Positions 1 through 6,950 are shown, counted from the stretch's first letter. The stretch is DNA of 10,416 bases from Davidsoniella eucalypti (GCA_004009845.1 RMBW01000366.1:1-10416), one strand, 5' to 3'. Numbers and translations are program-made. Notes: generated by a model from the sequence alone, not told the origin.

Positions 1-299
1 TACGTAGAAGCAAAGGCTGTAGTACAATGTGAATCTTCTTGATGATGTCGTGGTTTTCTGAGTTGGCAATGAATTCTTCGGTGCCTTCTTCGTCCTGTAG
101 GTCGCTAAAGTCAAACCACGAGTCGAAGGCGTCCCAGTTGGTGAAGATATTAGGAAGCAGAAAGTTGAGTAACGACCACAGCTCTTTCAGGCTATTCTGG
201 AGTGGCGTTCCTGTAATAAGGAGGACGCGTAGCCGATGTGAAGGTCTTGAGCTCGCGGAATAGCTTGGAGTCGAAGTTTTTCATGCGGTGTCCTTCGTC
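1..299 (-). pseudogene. Fragment of an LSH/DDM1/Irc5-type SNF2 chromatin-remodelling ATPase, broken
   Basis: Read on the minus strand, this is the middle of an SNF2 ATPase domain. It begins with the Walker B box DEGHRMKN (276-299), followed by FDSKLFRELKTFTSA. After a one-base shift near 221-227 comes motif III, LLITGTPLQNSLKELW (about 170-220), then SLLNFLLPNIF, then DAFDSWFDFSDLQDEEGTEE, and finally IVLQPLLLR at the window edge. The acidic insert after WFDF is typical of the LSH/HELLS/DDM1 subfamily (fungal Irc5, Neurospora MUS-30), nuclear ATPases linked to DNA repair and heterochromatin. Two lesions are visible. A TAG (300-302) sits directly before DEGH where a Val is expected, and about one extra base lies near 221-227. 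The protein continues beyond position 1. Nothing clearly homologous precedes the TAG. The TAG could alternatively be a splice acceptor, since CTAAC lies at 319-323 and GTAAC ends at 387, but the phase does not clearly work. The domain call is firm; the pseudogene status is likely. Confidence 0.85.
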
Positions 300-302
300 C
301 TA

Positions 303-868
303 TACGGCGTCAAGTAGGGTTAGACAGGGCTTTGCATGAGTTAGGGTTGGGTTGTTGAGAGGCAGAAAGGGCTGGTTAGGCTGTTACCTTTATAGTCGTT
401 ATGAGCATTGCCCTTATATTGTACCATACTGATCGGCATATGTTGAATCTCAGGTTTGTACAGTTCGTTCAAGGCAAGCCCGTGTTCTCTATGGGGAACA
501 TATGTATAGTTTCCCAAAGATACATGAAATATCTACCGACTACAGGGATTTTGACTTGCTTATATATACATATGTAGATTCGACTAGAACTGCAAGTTTA
601 TATGCAAACCAACTCAAACGAAAGGTCTAGGAGCGTCCTGTGATGCAGGGACGTCTGCGCCATTCACGCAGTTGCTAGACTTGACGAAAAATTCCCCTTC
701 GTCGTGGGTTTTTAAGAGTGACCAGCACATATCACCAATGTCGCTGTCCATTCTCTCGCATCTATTGATTTATTTCATGATGCTCCGTTTGTGAGGCCTT
801 GAGCCGTTTTTTCCTCTCTCGAGGGTAATTCTCACCAACGATCGCCCACCCCCTTTCTCTACACTTTT
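303..868. other. No gene recognised
   Basis: Both strands are interrupted and I recognise no protein or RNA. The first 90 bases could be an intron of the flanking helicase remnant (minus strand: GTAAC at 383-387, CTAAC at 319-323, TAG at 300-302). A small hairpin, GACGAA with TTCGTC, lies near 683-704. Base composition is balanced, unlike the AT-rich block further on, so this is probably ordinary nuclear DNA. Confidence 0.5.
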
Positions 869-1303
869 CGCGATCGCTGGTCTCCCGAGCCTCATCTCCG
901 CTGCTCAGGAATCCACTCACACTCGGAGGGCAACACTTTGAAGGTTCCAGTTGCCCGACATTTCCGGCTCTTCTTTGTTATGCTTTGCACTTCATTTGAT
1001 CATGCCAAAACAAATTGTGATAGCTTCTCCTTGAGTCGCTCCCTCACAATGAAAACACATTGGGTTTCCTCTGTGTTTTTCCAACAACCACCAGGGACGG
1101 CTGTGAAGAAAGTTTAGCTTAATGCTGCTTGACCTCATCCCGATCCCCCGACACTGACCTCGCGATAGTTGTCTCCTTGAGCATCTCCCTCGCACCCTGA
1201 GCACTCTGGTCTTTTCCTTTGTGTCTCAAACAACCTGCTAGGTGGACAGTGAAGAAACAAGTTTAGCCAGGTTAGCGCTGCTTGTATTCTCCACTGCTTC
1301 CAC
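869..1303 (+). repeat. Three diverged tandem copies of a ~146-bp unit
   Basis: Three copies start at about 869 (CGCGATCGCTGGTCTCC), 1016 (TGTGATAGCTTCTCC) and 1161 (CGCGATAGTTGTCTCC), so the spacing is 147 and 145 bases. Copies two and three align over most of their length: TTGAG, CTCCCTCGCAC versus CTCCCTCACAA, TTTTCC..TTTGTGT, CAACAACC versus CAAACAACC, GTGAAGAAA, AAGTTTAGC and GCTGCTTG. Copy one is more diverged but keeps the head (GTCTCC, GAGC, CATCTCC, GCTCAG) and the tail (TTATGCTT..CACTTCAT..GATCATGCC, compared with TTAATGCTGCTTGACCTCATCCCGATC in copy two). I see no fourth copy on either side. Reading frames within it are incidental. It could be a minisatellite, subterminal repeats of a dead transposon, or a relic satellite array. 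Confidence 0.65.
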
Positions 1304-1444
1304 CATGCGAAATTTATCCATTATAACATACATATTCTGAATATTTTTACTTAATAAAAAAAGAAAGTTTCAGTATTTAAGACTTTAATTATCCGAGAGG
1401 AAAAAAGGGAGCTGCGAATTTTTGGGTATTTCATAGCTTGCGCT

Positions 1445-1457
1445 ATCCCGAAGGGAT
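1445..1457. repeat. GC-rich palindrome ATCCC-GAA-GGGAT
   Basis: Perfect 5-bp stem with a GAA loop, next to the CGCAAGC/GCTTGCGC motif (1437-1443) that recurs at 1483-1489, 2329-2335 and 3438-3444. This is typical of mobile GC clusters in fungal mitochondrial genomes. Confidence 0.6.
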
Positions 1458-1574
1458 CAGAAACAGAAAATTAATTTGATAGCTTGCGCACAGGGCAAAA
1501 TAAAAAATTAATAAAAACAAACAAAAAGGGAGCTGGCTGTGTGTGAAACGTGAAACGTGAAACAACATCCCCTA

Positions 1575-1606
1575 GTCCCTCTGGGACAGCAAGAGCAGCT
1601 CTTGCT
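1575..1606. repeat. Double hairpin inside the endonuclease remnant
   Basis: Two adjacent perfect hairpins: GTCCC-TCT-GGGAC (1575-1587) and AGCAAGAG-CAG-CTCTTGCT (1588-1606). They begin exactly where the minus-strand NUMOD protein similarity stops, after VARAA. This suggests that a double-hairpin element interrupted the coding region. Confidence 0.6.
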
Positions 1607-1936
1607 ACTTTACCATCAATATTAAAATATCTAACCATTTCTCTACCCGATTTAAATTCCATAACCAATTCATTATCTTGATTGAAAACTTATACATATT
1701 TACACCTTTGATAATCCCTTATAAAAACAAATTTGTTTTTTTCTCATATTCTGTAAATTAATTTACAATTAAAGGAGGCGGGCTTAGCTACGCCAAAAAT
1801 ATAATCTAGGATTTATAAGTACATTTATTACAAATATAATTTAATAAAATACTATAACTAATTTAGAATCCTTTAATGCTATATAAATAGCACTAGAATA
1901 ACTAGAACTACTATAAGGTAAATTTCCATCATAGAC
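1594..1936 (-). pseudogene. Remnant of a mitochondrial intron homing endonuclease (NUMOD / GIY-YIG type)
   Basis: On the minus strand two pieces lie in the order expected for an intron-encoded GIY-YIG endonuclease tail. First comes VYDGNLPYSSSSYSSAIYIA (about 1877-1936), which resembles the DNA-binding NUMOD repeats of such enzymes. Then comes NELVMEFKSGREMVRYFNID, continuing GKVARAA (about 1594-1677). This second piece closely matches the module following the nuclease domain in many fungal mitochondrial intron proteins. Such enzymes cut intronless alleles and spread their group I intron. Here stop codons separate the two pieces, no GIY-YIG catalytic half is visible, and the reading frame is broken after VARAA by a GC-rich double hairpin. 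The family attribution is from memory of the module and is good for the second piece, weaker for the first. Confidence 0.6.
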
Positions 1937-2150
1937 AAGCACTAAATACTAAGAAAATCTATTTGCTAAGTCTTAAAAATATATTTCATACTATTAGCTA
2001 GATTGAAAACTTAAATAAAAGTAAATATATTTTAGTTTATAATACATTTACTGCTATAAAACAAATGAATTTATTACCTACTAAGAGATTTAAAAGTAAG
2101 ACATTATTATATTGGAGGCTAAAATGAAAAGGTTTGGGTAGGACGGTTAT

Positions 2151-2280
2151 AGAGAGAAGACTTGATAATCAGTTAGGTTGTCTTCTCTCTAAAATTTACG
2201 AATGGTCCCCAGAAAACCTGAGCGTTGACTGTTAGTAATAAACCTCATTAAGGTAAATTTTCTATAAAGATATAGGTTGT
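2151..2280 (+). ncRNA. Possible group I intron core remnant
   Basis: A perfect 11-bp stem, AGAGAGAAGAC (2151-2161) with GTCTTCTCTCT (2180-2190), is followed by GCGTTGACTG (2222-2231), a small ACCT/AGGT hairpin (2242-2254) and AAGATATAGG (2267-2276). The last resembles the conserved S element of group I introns, usually AAGATATAGTCC. GACT (2227-2230) can pair with GGTT (2275-2278) using two wobble pairs, as P7 does, with the small hairpin in the position of P8. The P/Q elements (P4) are not clear. It is plausible in a mitochondrial setting near an endonuclease remnant, which however lies on the other strand. Low to moderate confidence. Confidence 0.35.
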
Positions 2281-2322
2281 AAATGACTTAACATAATTAG
2301 ATTGTATGCGATTTGTATATAT

Positions 2323-2340
2323 GGGAGGCGCAAGCTCTGT
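2323..2340 (+). repeat. 18-bp inverted repeat, left copy
   Basis: GGGAGGCGCAAGCTCTGT is the exact reverse complement of 3432-3449. Both copies are GC-rich islands in very AT-rich sequence, consistent with a mobile GC cluster inserted twice in opposite orientation. Confidence 0.85.
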
Positions 2341-2384
2341 ATATTTTATTTTTTTTTTAAATACGGAATTAAAAACAAAAAGAT

Positions 2385-2397
2385 CCGACGAAGTCGG
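2385..2397. repeat. GC-rich palindrome CCGAC-GAA-GTCGG
   Basis: Perfect 5-bp stem with a GAA loop, the same loop as the palindrome at 1445-1457. It belongs to the same group of GC clusters. Confidence 0.6.
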
Positions 2398-2948
2398 TCA
2401 GTTTATTAATTTTAATTTTAAGATTATATATATAACATAGCTAGATTATATATGTATACTTTTCCTAACTAGTATTGTAAGATGATATTATGAATAATAA
2501 AGATGGTTTATAAGAGTTTATATCTAATTAAGAATAGATATGGTAATAATATGGTTTTTGTTTATTTATAAGGTATTTTCATACTTCTAGTCTAATTTGT
2601 AAAGTTTGTTATATCAGTAATGGTAATAGACTTTTTTTAACATTAGGTGCTCAAGTAGGAGTATATATAGATAAAGATTAGGATAAATCTTAAATTTACT
2701 ATACTATATTAAATGTTTATGAGATATTTCTGCAAAGATTAAATGAGTTTATAGATTATTATAAAATAGAGGGGGCTTCGCACGTAATGTGATCCTATTT
2801 TGATTGGTTCATCATCTATAGAGATGATTCGATCAGGATATGATTACTCTAACATCTACATAGAGAGGTTTAGTATTTATATACCCTATCTATTTAGATC
2901 GTTGCGTTATAGCTGGTAGAGTATCGGTGTTTGTAGACGGTGCGTTTA

Positions 2949-2972
2949 CTTTAAGTTAGAAATAACTTAAAG
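2949..2972. repeat. 9-bp perfect hairpin
   Basis: CTTTAAGTT, a six-base loop, then AACTTAAAG. It is enclosed by longer complementary ends, CGTTG near 2911 and CAACG near 2984, so about 2905-2990 may fold as one structured RNA. Its left part contains TAGCTGGTAGAGTA, like a tRNA D arm, but no T arm follows. Confidence 0.5.
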
Positions 2973-3210
2973 AGTAACGACGACAACGGTCTTTGTACTT
3001 GTTTTATTCAATACGATAGATTAGCTAGATTGCTAGAGTGCTTGTATTACGATTATTTTTATCTCTTTTAGTTCTTTTTTTTATTAATAAGTAGCGCTGC
3101 TATTGATTTTTTAATTTACTGAAACGTAAGTTTTTATATAAAGTATCACAGCTGTTTATAAGATTTATGTTTATTTATTAAAGAAGGATGCTATGCTTAT
3201 TAATATTGTA

Positions 3211-3232
3211 TTAACATTAACATTAACATTAA
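3211..3232 (+). repeat. TTAACA microsatellite
   Basis: 3.7 perfect copies of the hexamer TTAACA. Confidence 0.9.
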
Positions 3233-3431
3233 TTTGTTTTTACCTATTAAACATAAATTATTTTGAGAATCGTTTATTTTTTTATTTGTTGGATTTTGGA
3301 GATAGGTATTCTGAGATATTAATCAGAAAATGGTTGAGACCTTAGATTACATAAATTTATTACCAACAATTAATTTTATTATAGAATTATACTTATTTTT
3401 TTATATTTTATATTAATAATTTGCATAAAAA

Positions 3432-3449
3432 ACAGAGCTTGCGCCTCCC
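3432..3449 (-). repeat. 18-bp inverted repeat, right copy
   Basis: ACAGAGCTTGCGCCTCCC, the exact reverse complement of 2323-2340, about 1.1 kb away. Confidence 0.85.
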
Positions 3450-3480
3450 TCTATTTCAAGTAAATATAGATTTGATATTC

Positions 3481-3499
3481 TGTGTCCCAGAGGGACACA
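3481..3499. repeat. GC-rich palindrome TGTGTCCC-AGA-GGGACACA
   Basis: Perfect 8-bp stem with a 3-base loop. Its core, GTCCC plus loop plus GGGAC, is the same as in the hairpin at 1575-1587, with the complementary loop (AGA versus TCT). They therefore look like copies of one element in opposite orientations. Confidence 0.7.
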
Positions 3500-3702
3500 A
3501 GTTAATATAGAATTAAAATATTTACAAGTTAATATAAGTTCTTTACAAGTTATTTTAAATTATTTATTTTATTTACATGTATTTTTAAACTTATTAAGTT
3601 ACAACAAATCAGTTAAATATAGCAATGAACTTAGCTTAGTACCTTTTGATAATAATAAATTTGTATGGTACCTTATGATAATTCGGATAATTAGGATAAT
3701 AA

Positions 3703-3846
3703 GATGATAAAGATACTAATTTAGATAATATAGATGTTATAAAGATAATGAACATAAAAATCCCTATTATAGTAAATGAGAAAGATTATAATACAGAAAA
3801 TCTTAAAGAATCTAATAAATTGGCTGTTAAATACTATGATAAATAA
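3703..3846 (+). pseudogene. Short Asn/Asp/Lys-rich reading frame, tail of an unidentified mitochondrial ORF
   Basis: The plus frame is open for 47 codons from 3703 to the TAA at 3844-3846, with an ATG at 3748 giving 32 residues (MNIKIPIIVNEKDYNTENLK and onward to KYYDK). Codon choice is strongly A/T-ending, as in fungal mitochondrial genes. Upstream, GATAAT repeats (3677-3700) encode Asp-Asn in a shifted frame with a TAG, so the true frame probably extended left and is now broken. Asn-rich, AT-rich proteins in fungal mtDNA include Rps3 and plasmid polymerases, but I see no diagnostic motif and do not assign it. A GC-rich palindrome follows 22 bases after the stop. Confidence 0.35.
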
Positions 3847-3868
3847 AAAAAATCCTCTAATTTGTGCT

Positions 3869-3882
3869 GCGCTGCGCAGCGC
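3869..3882. repeat. 14-bp perfect GC palindrome
   Basis: GCGCTGCGCAGCGC reads the same on both strands. It lies in the 3860-3930 GC island, directly before the 11-bp tandem repeats. Confidence 0.85.
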
Positions 3883-3894
3883 CGCAAGCAAGCC

Positions 3895-3927
3895 GCAAGC
3901 TATGCGCAAGCTATGCGCAAGCTATGC
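3895..3927 (+). repeat. Three perfect copies of GCAAGCTATGC
   Basis: Three identical 11-bp units in tandem, preceded by partial copies (GCAAGCAAGCC). The GCAAGC core is the same word seen in the GC clusters at 1437, 1483, 2330 and 3437, linking this array to that family. Confidence 0.9.
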
Positions 3928-4008
3928 AGGGACACCCAATTATTTGTTTTTATACTACACTACGCCTCAATGATAATACAAGCTGACGCCTATTATTTTA
4001 ATAATATA

Positions 4009-4077
4009 ACCTCAATTTAGATTCGAACTAAATAACTTATATTAAATATTATGCTTTTCCTATTAAGCTAATGAGGT
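4009..4077 (-). tRNA. Degenerate mitochondrial-type tRNA (pseudo-tRNA)
   Basis: On the minus strand the acceptor arms ACCTCAT (4071-4077) and TTGAGGT (4009-4015) pair at six of seven positions. The D arm is GCTT-AATAGGAA-AAGC. The T arm is perfect: TTTAG, loop TTCGAAT, CTAAA, matching the T-loop consensus. Between D and T arms there are only 20 nt instead of 22-23, and the best anticodon fold is AATAT-TTA-ATATA, with a three-base loop instead of seven. About four bases therefore seem lost from the anticodon loop and no anticodon can be read. At 69 nt it is short. Its position about 160 nt downstream of the COX1-like frame on the same strand fits a mitochondrial gene order. Not expected to be functional. 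Confidence 0.5.
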
Positions 4078-4236
4078 TTGCATGATATATAATTTTTATA
4101 CAACTATAAATCATGCCATCTAGATATTATACACATAATACTAGATATTGTAATAAATAACCTAAACTTAACCTTACTAAACTTTAGTTAAAAAAGATAT
4201 GAAATTATTATCTATTCAATTAAGAATTAGAAAGAG

Positions 4237-4593
4237 TTAAAGAACTTTGTTTAGTAATGAAACGAAAGGATGAGGTGCAGGTGGACTTAACAATACTCAT
4301 TCTAAACTGTTAGCACATCTGTTACTTAAAATTCTTAGTGTATCAGAGAAGAATTGAGGTGCAAGTCATACATTTCTAGACGCTATCCATAGAGAGTTAG
4401 CAGCGATGGAAGCGATGCCTGGCGCTAAAAGACCACCCCTTCAGGTCAACATTCGTATCCCCAGATGTGATATGCCTCATACCAAAATATGGCTATGAGT
4501 AAAATGCTCAACGACTGCATTACCATCATAGTCTGCAAAAGAAGAGGGTCTTAGAGCACCTAAACTTGTATCGAACCTCAAAGCCGTCAAAAG
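4237..4593 (-). pseudogene. Mitochondrial-code reading frame with COX1-like C-terminus
   Basis: This minus-strand frame has no TAA or TAG for 118 codons and contains four TGA codons. Read as Trp (fungal mitochondrial code), they give VWGISHL, LTWRGG, NVWLAPQFF and SLEWVL. The last 40 or so residues, SRNVWLAPQFFSDTLRILSN followed by RCANSLEWVLLSPPAPHPFV, match the usual end of fungal cytochrome c oxidase subunit 1 (an NPW-like motif, SLEW, SPP..H.F.SL). The normal last residues are replaced by LLNKVL before the TAA at 4237-4239. The upstream part (about 4340-4593; FADYDGNAVVEHFTHSHILV) does not look like COX1 helix XII to me, so it may be an intron or fused ORF. This part is less AT-rich than the rest of the insert. 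COX1 identity of the tail is moderate; function as a nuclear gene is excluded by the TGAs. Confidence 0.5.
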
Positions 4594-6249
4594 TTAGTGC
4601 TCCATAGAATATTGGTATAATGGAAATCCTGTATTCTTCTAAAGCATTGGAACTACGGTATAATTGAATACATGTCATCATCGCCAGTCTAAGGACAAAA
4701 TAACGTCTCTTGCTAACACTGCCCAAAAAGAATGTGGAACAGTTTTCCCTACTAAACGGATATATTTTGGTGCCTGATAGGTTATACTATGACTAAAAAG
4801 TTCAGCCTCTTTTTCCTAGCCTATATGAGTTTGATTTTATTTTGAGAGAATTGTTAGTTCTATTGAGATTGGATATGAAACATGCTTACATATCCCCTTG
4901 GTTAGATATCTTGAAGACTTATTATGTTTCATAGTGCCAGTATCTACAAGTTGGGTAGTAAGATAGTGTAACTACCCCAACTTTCCTTTAACACTGATTT
5001 CGAGTTGGAACTAGCGTAAAAAGCATGACTTCTGCCTGATTCCCATACTCGGACTCTTTCCTAACCCTATGCGGAATTATTGTGCTACCTTGAAGGGTAA
5101 ACGTCTTGTAAAACACGACTGATATATCGGTGGTATGAACCTTTGTGGAAGTATACCTGTCGATCCTCTCAGATTCCACATCTCGACAATTGCACGTCTG
5201 TTGGTAAGTGCACAAGCGATGGCAATACCGCACATCTATTGACAGCACATCACATCACCAACTTCTAGAGTCTCGAATGCTATTCGTGCATCTTCTCTAC
5301 TCACAAGATGTGCTTCTACCACATCTCACTTTCCCATAAGTAGGACCACAAGGTCTCCTCACGAACTTAGAATTAGAATAGAATATTACAAGCCAGTCAA
5401 GTTACAACTACATATTTCTACTTTCCATTATCTACTATTGACCTTTACTCTCCCATGTCTTAGAGAATATGGAAGCCTAGGTCTTATCCTTACTCAGACT
5501 TATTCCATCTCTAATAAGTATATACTGATGCCTTACGGAAGTTTGACGGCATGCCACCAACGGAAGTAACTAGCTGACTTCATCTTCCCGGAATCTCCCG
5601 TGCGGTCAGCTATTGTAAACATTAAGCATTTTTCTTGGGATTTCAAAATGTAGTATTATAACGCCGTATCGAGGTATTAAATTAATCATGGCAGATTCAA
5701 TTTTTTATAGACCCTCTACCGTGGTGGATGAATTTGCTATGAACTGACCGGAGTAACTTTCTGACACTCAGTCTGACCCGACACTAACTTATAGAAACTA
5801 AGACTTCTGCTTGAGTGCCAGGCTACTAGAAGCTTATTGCTGCTTGTTAGGATTAGAGTCTTGAACCTGGCCTGTCCAATTGAATTCTTACAGAAAGCGT
5901 AGAAACCAAGTTTAAGCAATTCCGCTCGCAGAATACTAGAAGATGAGGAAAAAACTTGTGGCCGAGAGGTCCTTTGATGAGAACTTAGTATCCGAGGACT
6001 ACTTTATAGTTATTGTATGGACTGTTTAGTTTGTCAGATAGTTTCTCGTAATCTAGGTTTTGATAGGATATCCTCTAATTAAGCCATACTCTCATTTTGC
6101 CTCTTTAATAACCATACTACAAGTTTTTTTCTCTAGATTGCCAAGCCACTTCTCTTTTCTCTCATACATTTTACTTCTTTACTTAAGGTCTTCTCTTTCC
6201 GTGAATACTGCATCAACTTTGTTTTTTAAGAAATATTCAACACTGTCTT
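4594..6249. other. No gene recognised
   Basis: About 1.7 kb of intermediate composition with no frame I can name. Minus-strand frames of 66 (4526-4726), 86 (4988-5248) and 60 codons (5737-5919) show no family motif. Near 5534-5610 there is a direct repeat ACGGAAGT (5535 and 5560) and a hairpin GCTGAC (5573-5578) with GTCAGC (5605-5610). Minus-strand coding-like pieces at about 6090-6249 may be the tail of the LINE that starts at 6950. Probably old transposon or mitochondrial debris. Confidence 0.4.
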
Positions 6250-6950
6250 AATATTCAATTCCATAACTGGTCATACAATCTGTCTTCTTAGGTGCTTTAA
6301 TTTTTCCAAGTCAACGTATATATAAGACTCACTAGGATACGCTATTACTAATAAGTTCAAAGTCCGCCTAGCCATCTAAAAACCTCGTTCGTTGTAGGAA
6401 TCCCTACGACTATTCTTGCATCTTCAATGAGTTTCGACTTTCCTAGGTTGACCCCTAGTCTATTGTTAGCAGTTCATATCAATACTTCCTATGCGATAAT
6501 TTGTTTGGCTTCATGGTGGACACTTGCGTCATAAAACTTTTGATTCATTGGCATAACTTCGTTGGCCAGCAGTTTTCGATCAGACTGTGTTGAATTCTTG
6601 TTGGATCAACTACATTTGCGCCCCTCTAGACGACAAATTAAAAGATTAAGGTGACTTCTTCTAATTCTAGACGTCCTCAATTATCCCACAAAGCCCAATG
6701 GATATGCCAGTAATGGCGTTTATGTCACGACGTAGATATAGGTTCTCGGAATGACTATTCTTCCTTGAGTCATCTAGCCACTGTCCTCTCAACGTTCTTA
6801 TATAGAATAGGTAGAAGAGATATTATGTGGCAACAGCAACAGCAAGGTGCTTGATGTAGACGTCCTAGCTTCAGTATCGCCACGACATCAGCTTTCTTAA
6901 ATGTGTGAGGGTGGCGTCCACTGTTCATGTGAAACAAGATAAGAAGCAAA
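6250..6950 (-). pseudogene. Shredded LINE reverse transcriptase (non-LTR retrotransposon ORF2)
   Basis: Blocks in the right order on the minus strand show a LINE ORF2. Block one, SGRHPHTFKKADVVAILK (6866-6922), is the usual start of the RT domain (G.HP..FK.A.vv.i.KPG). Block two, ISLLPILYKNVERT (about 6780-6822), matches yRpIsLL..lyK.lE. Block three, ANNRLGVNLGKSKLI (about 6426-6470) with RWLG (6366-6377), matches the region after the catalytic YADD box. Block four, DCMTSYGIEY followed by TAA (6248-6280), resembles the conserved YG.E.W between RT and RNase H, the TAA replacing Trp. The palm motifs, including YADD, are missing. Blocks two and three are too close together, so there are internal deletions plus several stops and frameshifts. 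Opposite orientation to the two LINE ends at 8350-9820. RT call good for blocks one to three, weak for block four. Confidence 0.65.

Larger units (their letters stand above)
2400..3702. other. AT-rich mitochondrial-like stretch, no gene named
   Basis: No protein recognised in either strand under the standard or mitochondrial code. Short open pieces exist, for example a plus-strand stretch from about 2608 to 2680 that reads as protein but is not identifiable. Structural features are a 7-bp hairpin ATCATCT/AGATGAT (2811-2828), a 9-bp hairpin (2949-2972), a GC island GGGGGCTTCGCAC (2770-2782), a TTAACA microsatellite and the right-hand 18-bp inverted repeat. Probably eroded intron or intergenic mitochondrial DNA. 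Confidence 0.5.
1310..4600. other. Mitochondrial-like insert (NUMT candidate)
   Basis: From about 1310 the sequence becomes strongly AT-rich and carries several marks of fungal mitochondrial DNA. These are short GC-rich palindromes scattered in AT-rich sequence, an intron homing-endonuclease module (NUMOD type), a possible group I intron core, a tRNA-like fold, and at the right end a reading frame open only if UGA encodes Trp, ending with COX1-like residues. The flanks carry nuclear features (SNF2 helicase, LINEs, nuclear tRNA), so an insertion of mitochondrial DNA into a chromosome is the simplest reading. The left junction lies near 1300-1330; the right one is unclear (4240-4600 or beyond). 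The part from 4380 rightwards is much less AT-rich than 1330-4250, so two separate pieces are possible. An assembly chimera cannot be excluded. Confidence 0.65.

Noticed and set aside
39..263. 74-codon plus-strand frame at the left edge
   Set aside because: It is the antisense of the helicase fragment, which has clear SNF2 motifs on the minus strand.
2905..2990. tRNA with long variable arm (TAGCTGGTAGAGTA D-arm-like, closing CGTTG/CAACG ends)
   Set aside because: No T arm (TTCRANY) and no consistent anticodon stem, so it is kept only as a structured hairpin region.
4640..4700. Minus-strand GATGATGAC as a YADD/FADD catalytic box of a reverse transcriptase
   Set aside because: The frame around it has no other RT motif, and it is over 2 kb from the RT start blocks, far beyond the normal spacing.
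5573..5610. Group II intron domain V-like hairpin
   Set aside because: Only a 6-bp outer stem. It lacks the 34-nt domain V pattern with GNRA tetraloop, catalytic AGC triad and two-base bulge.
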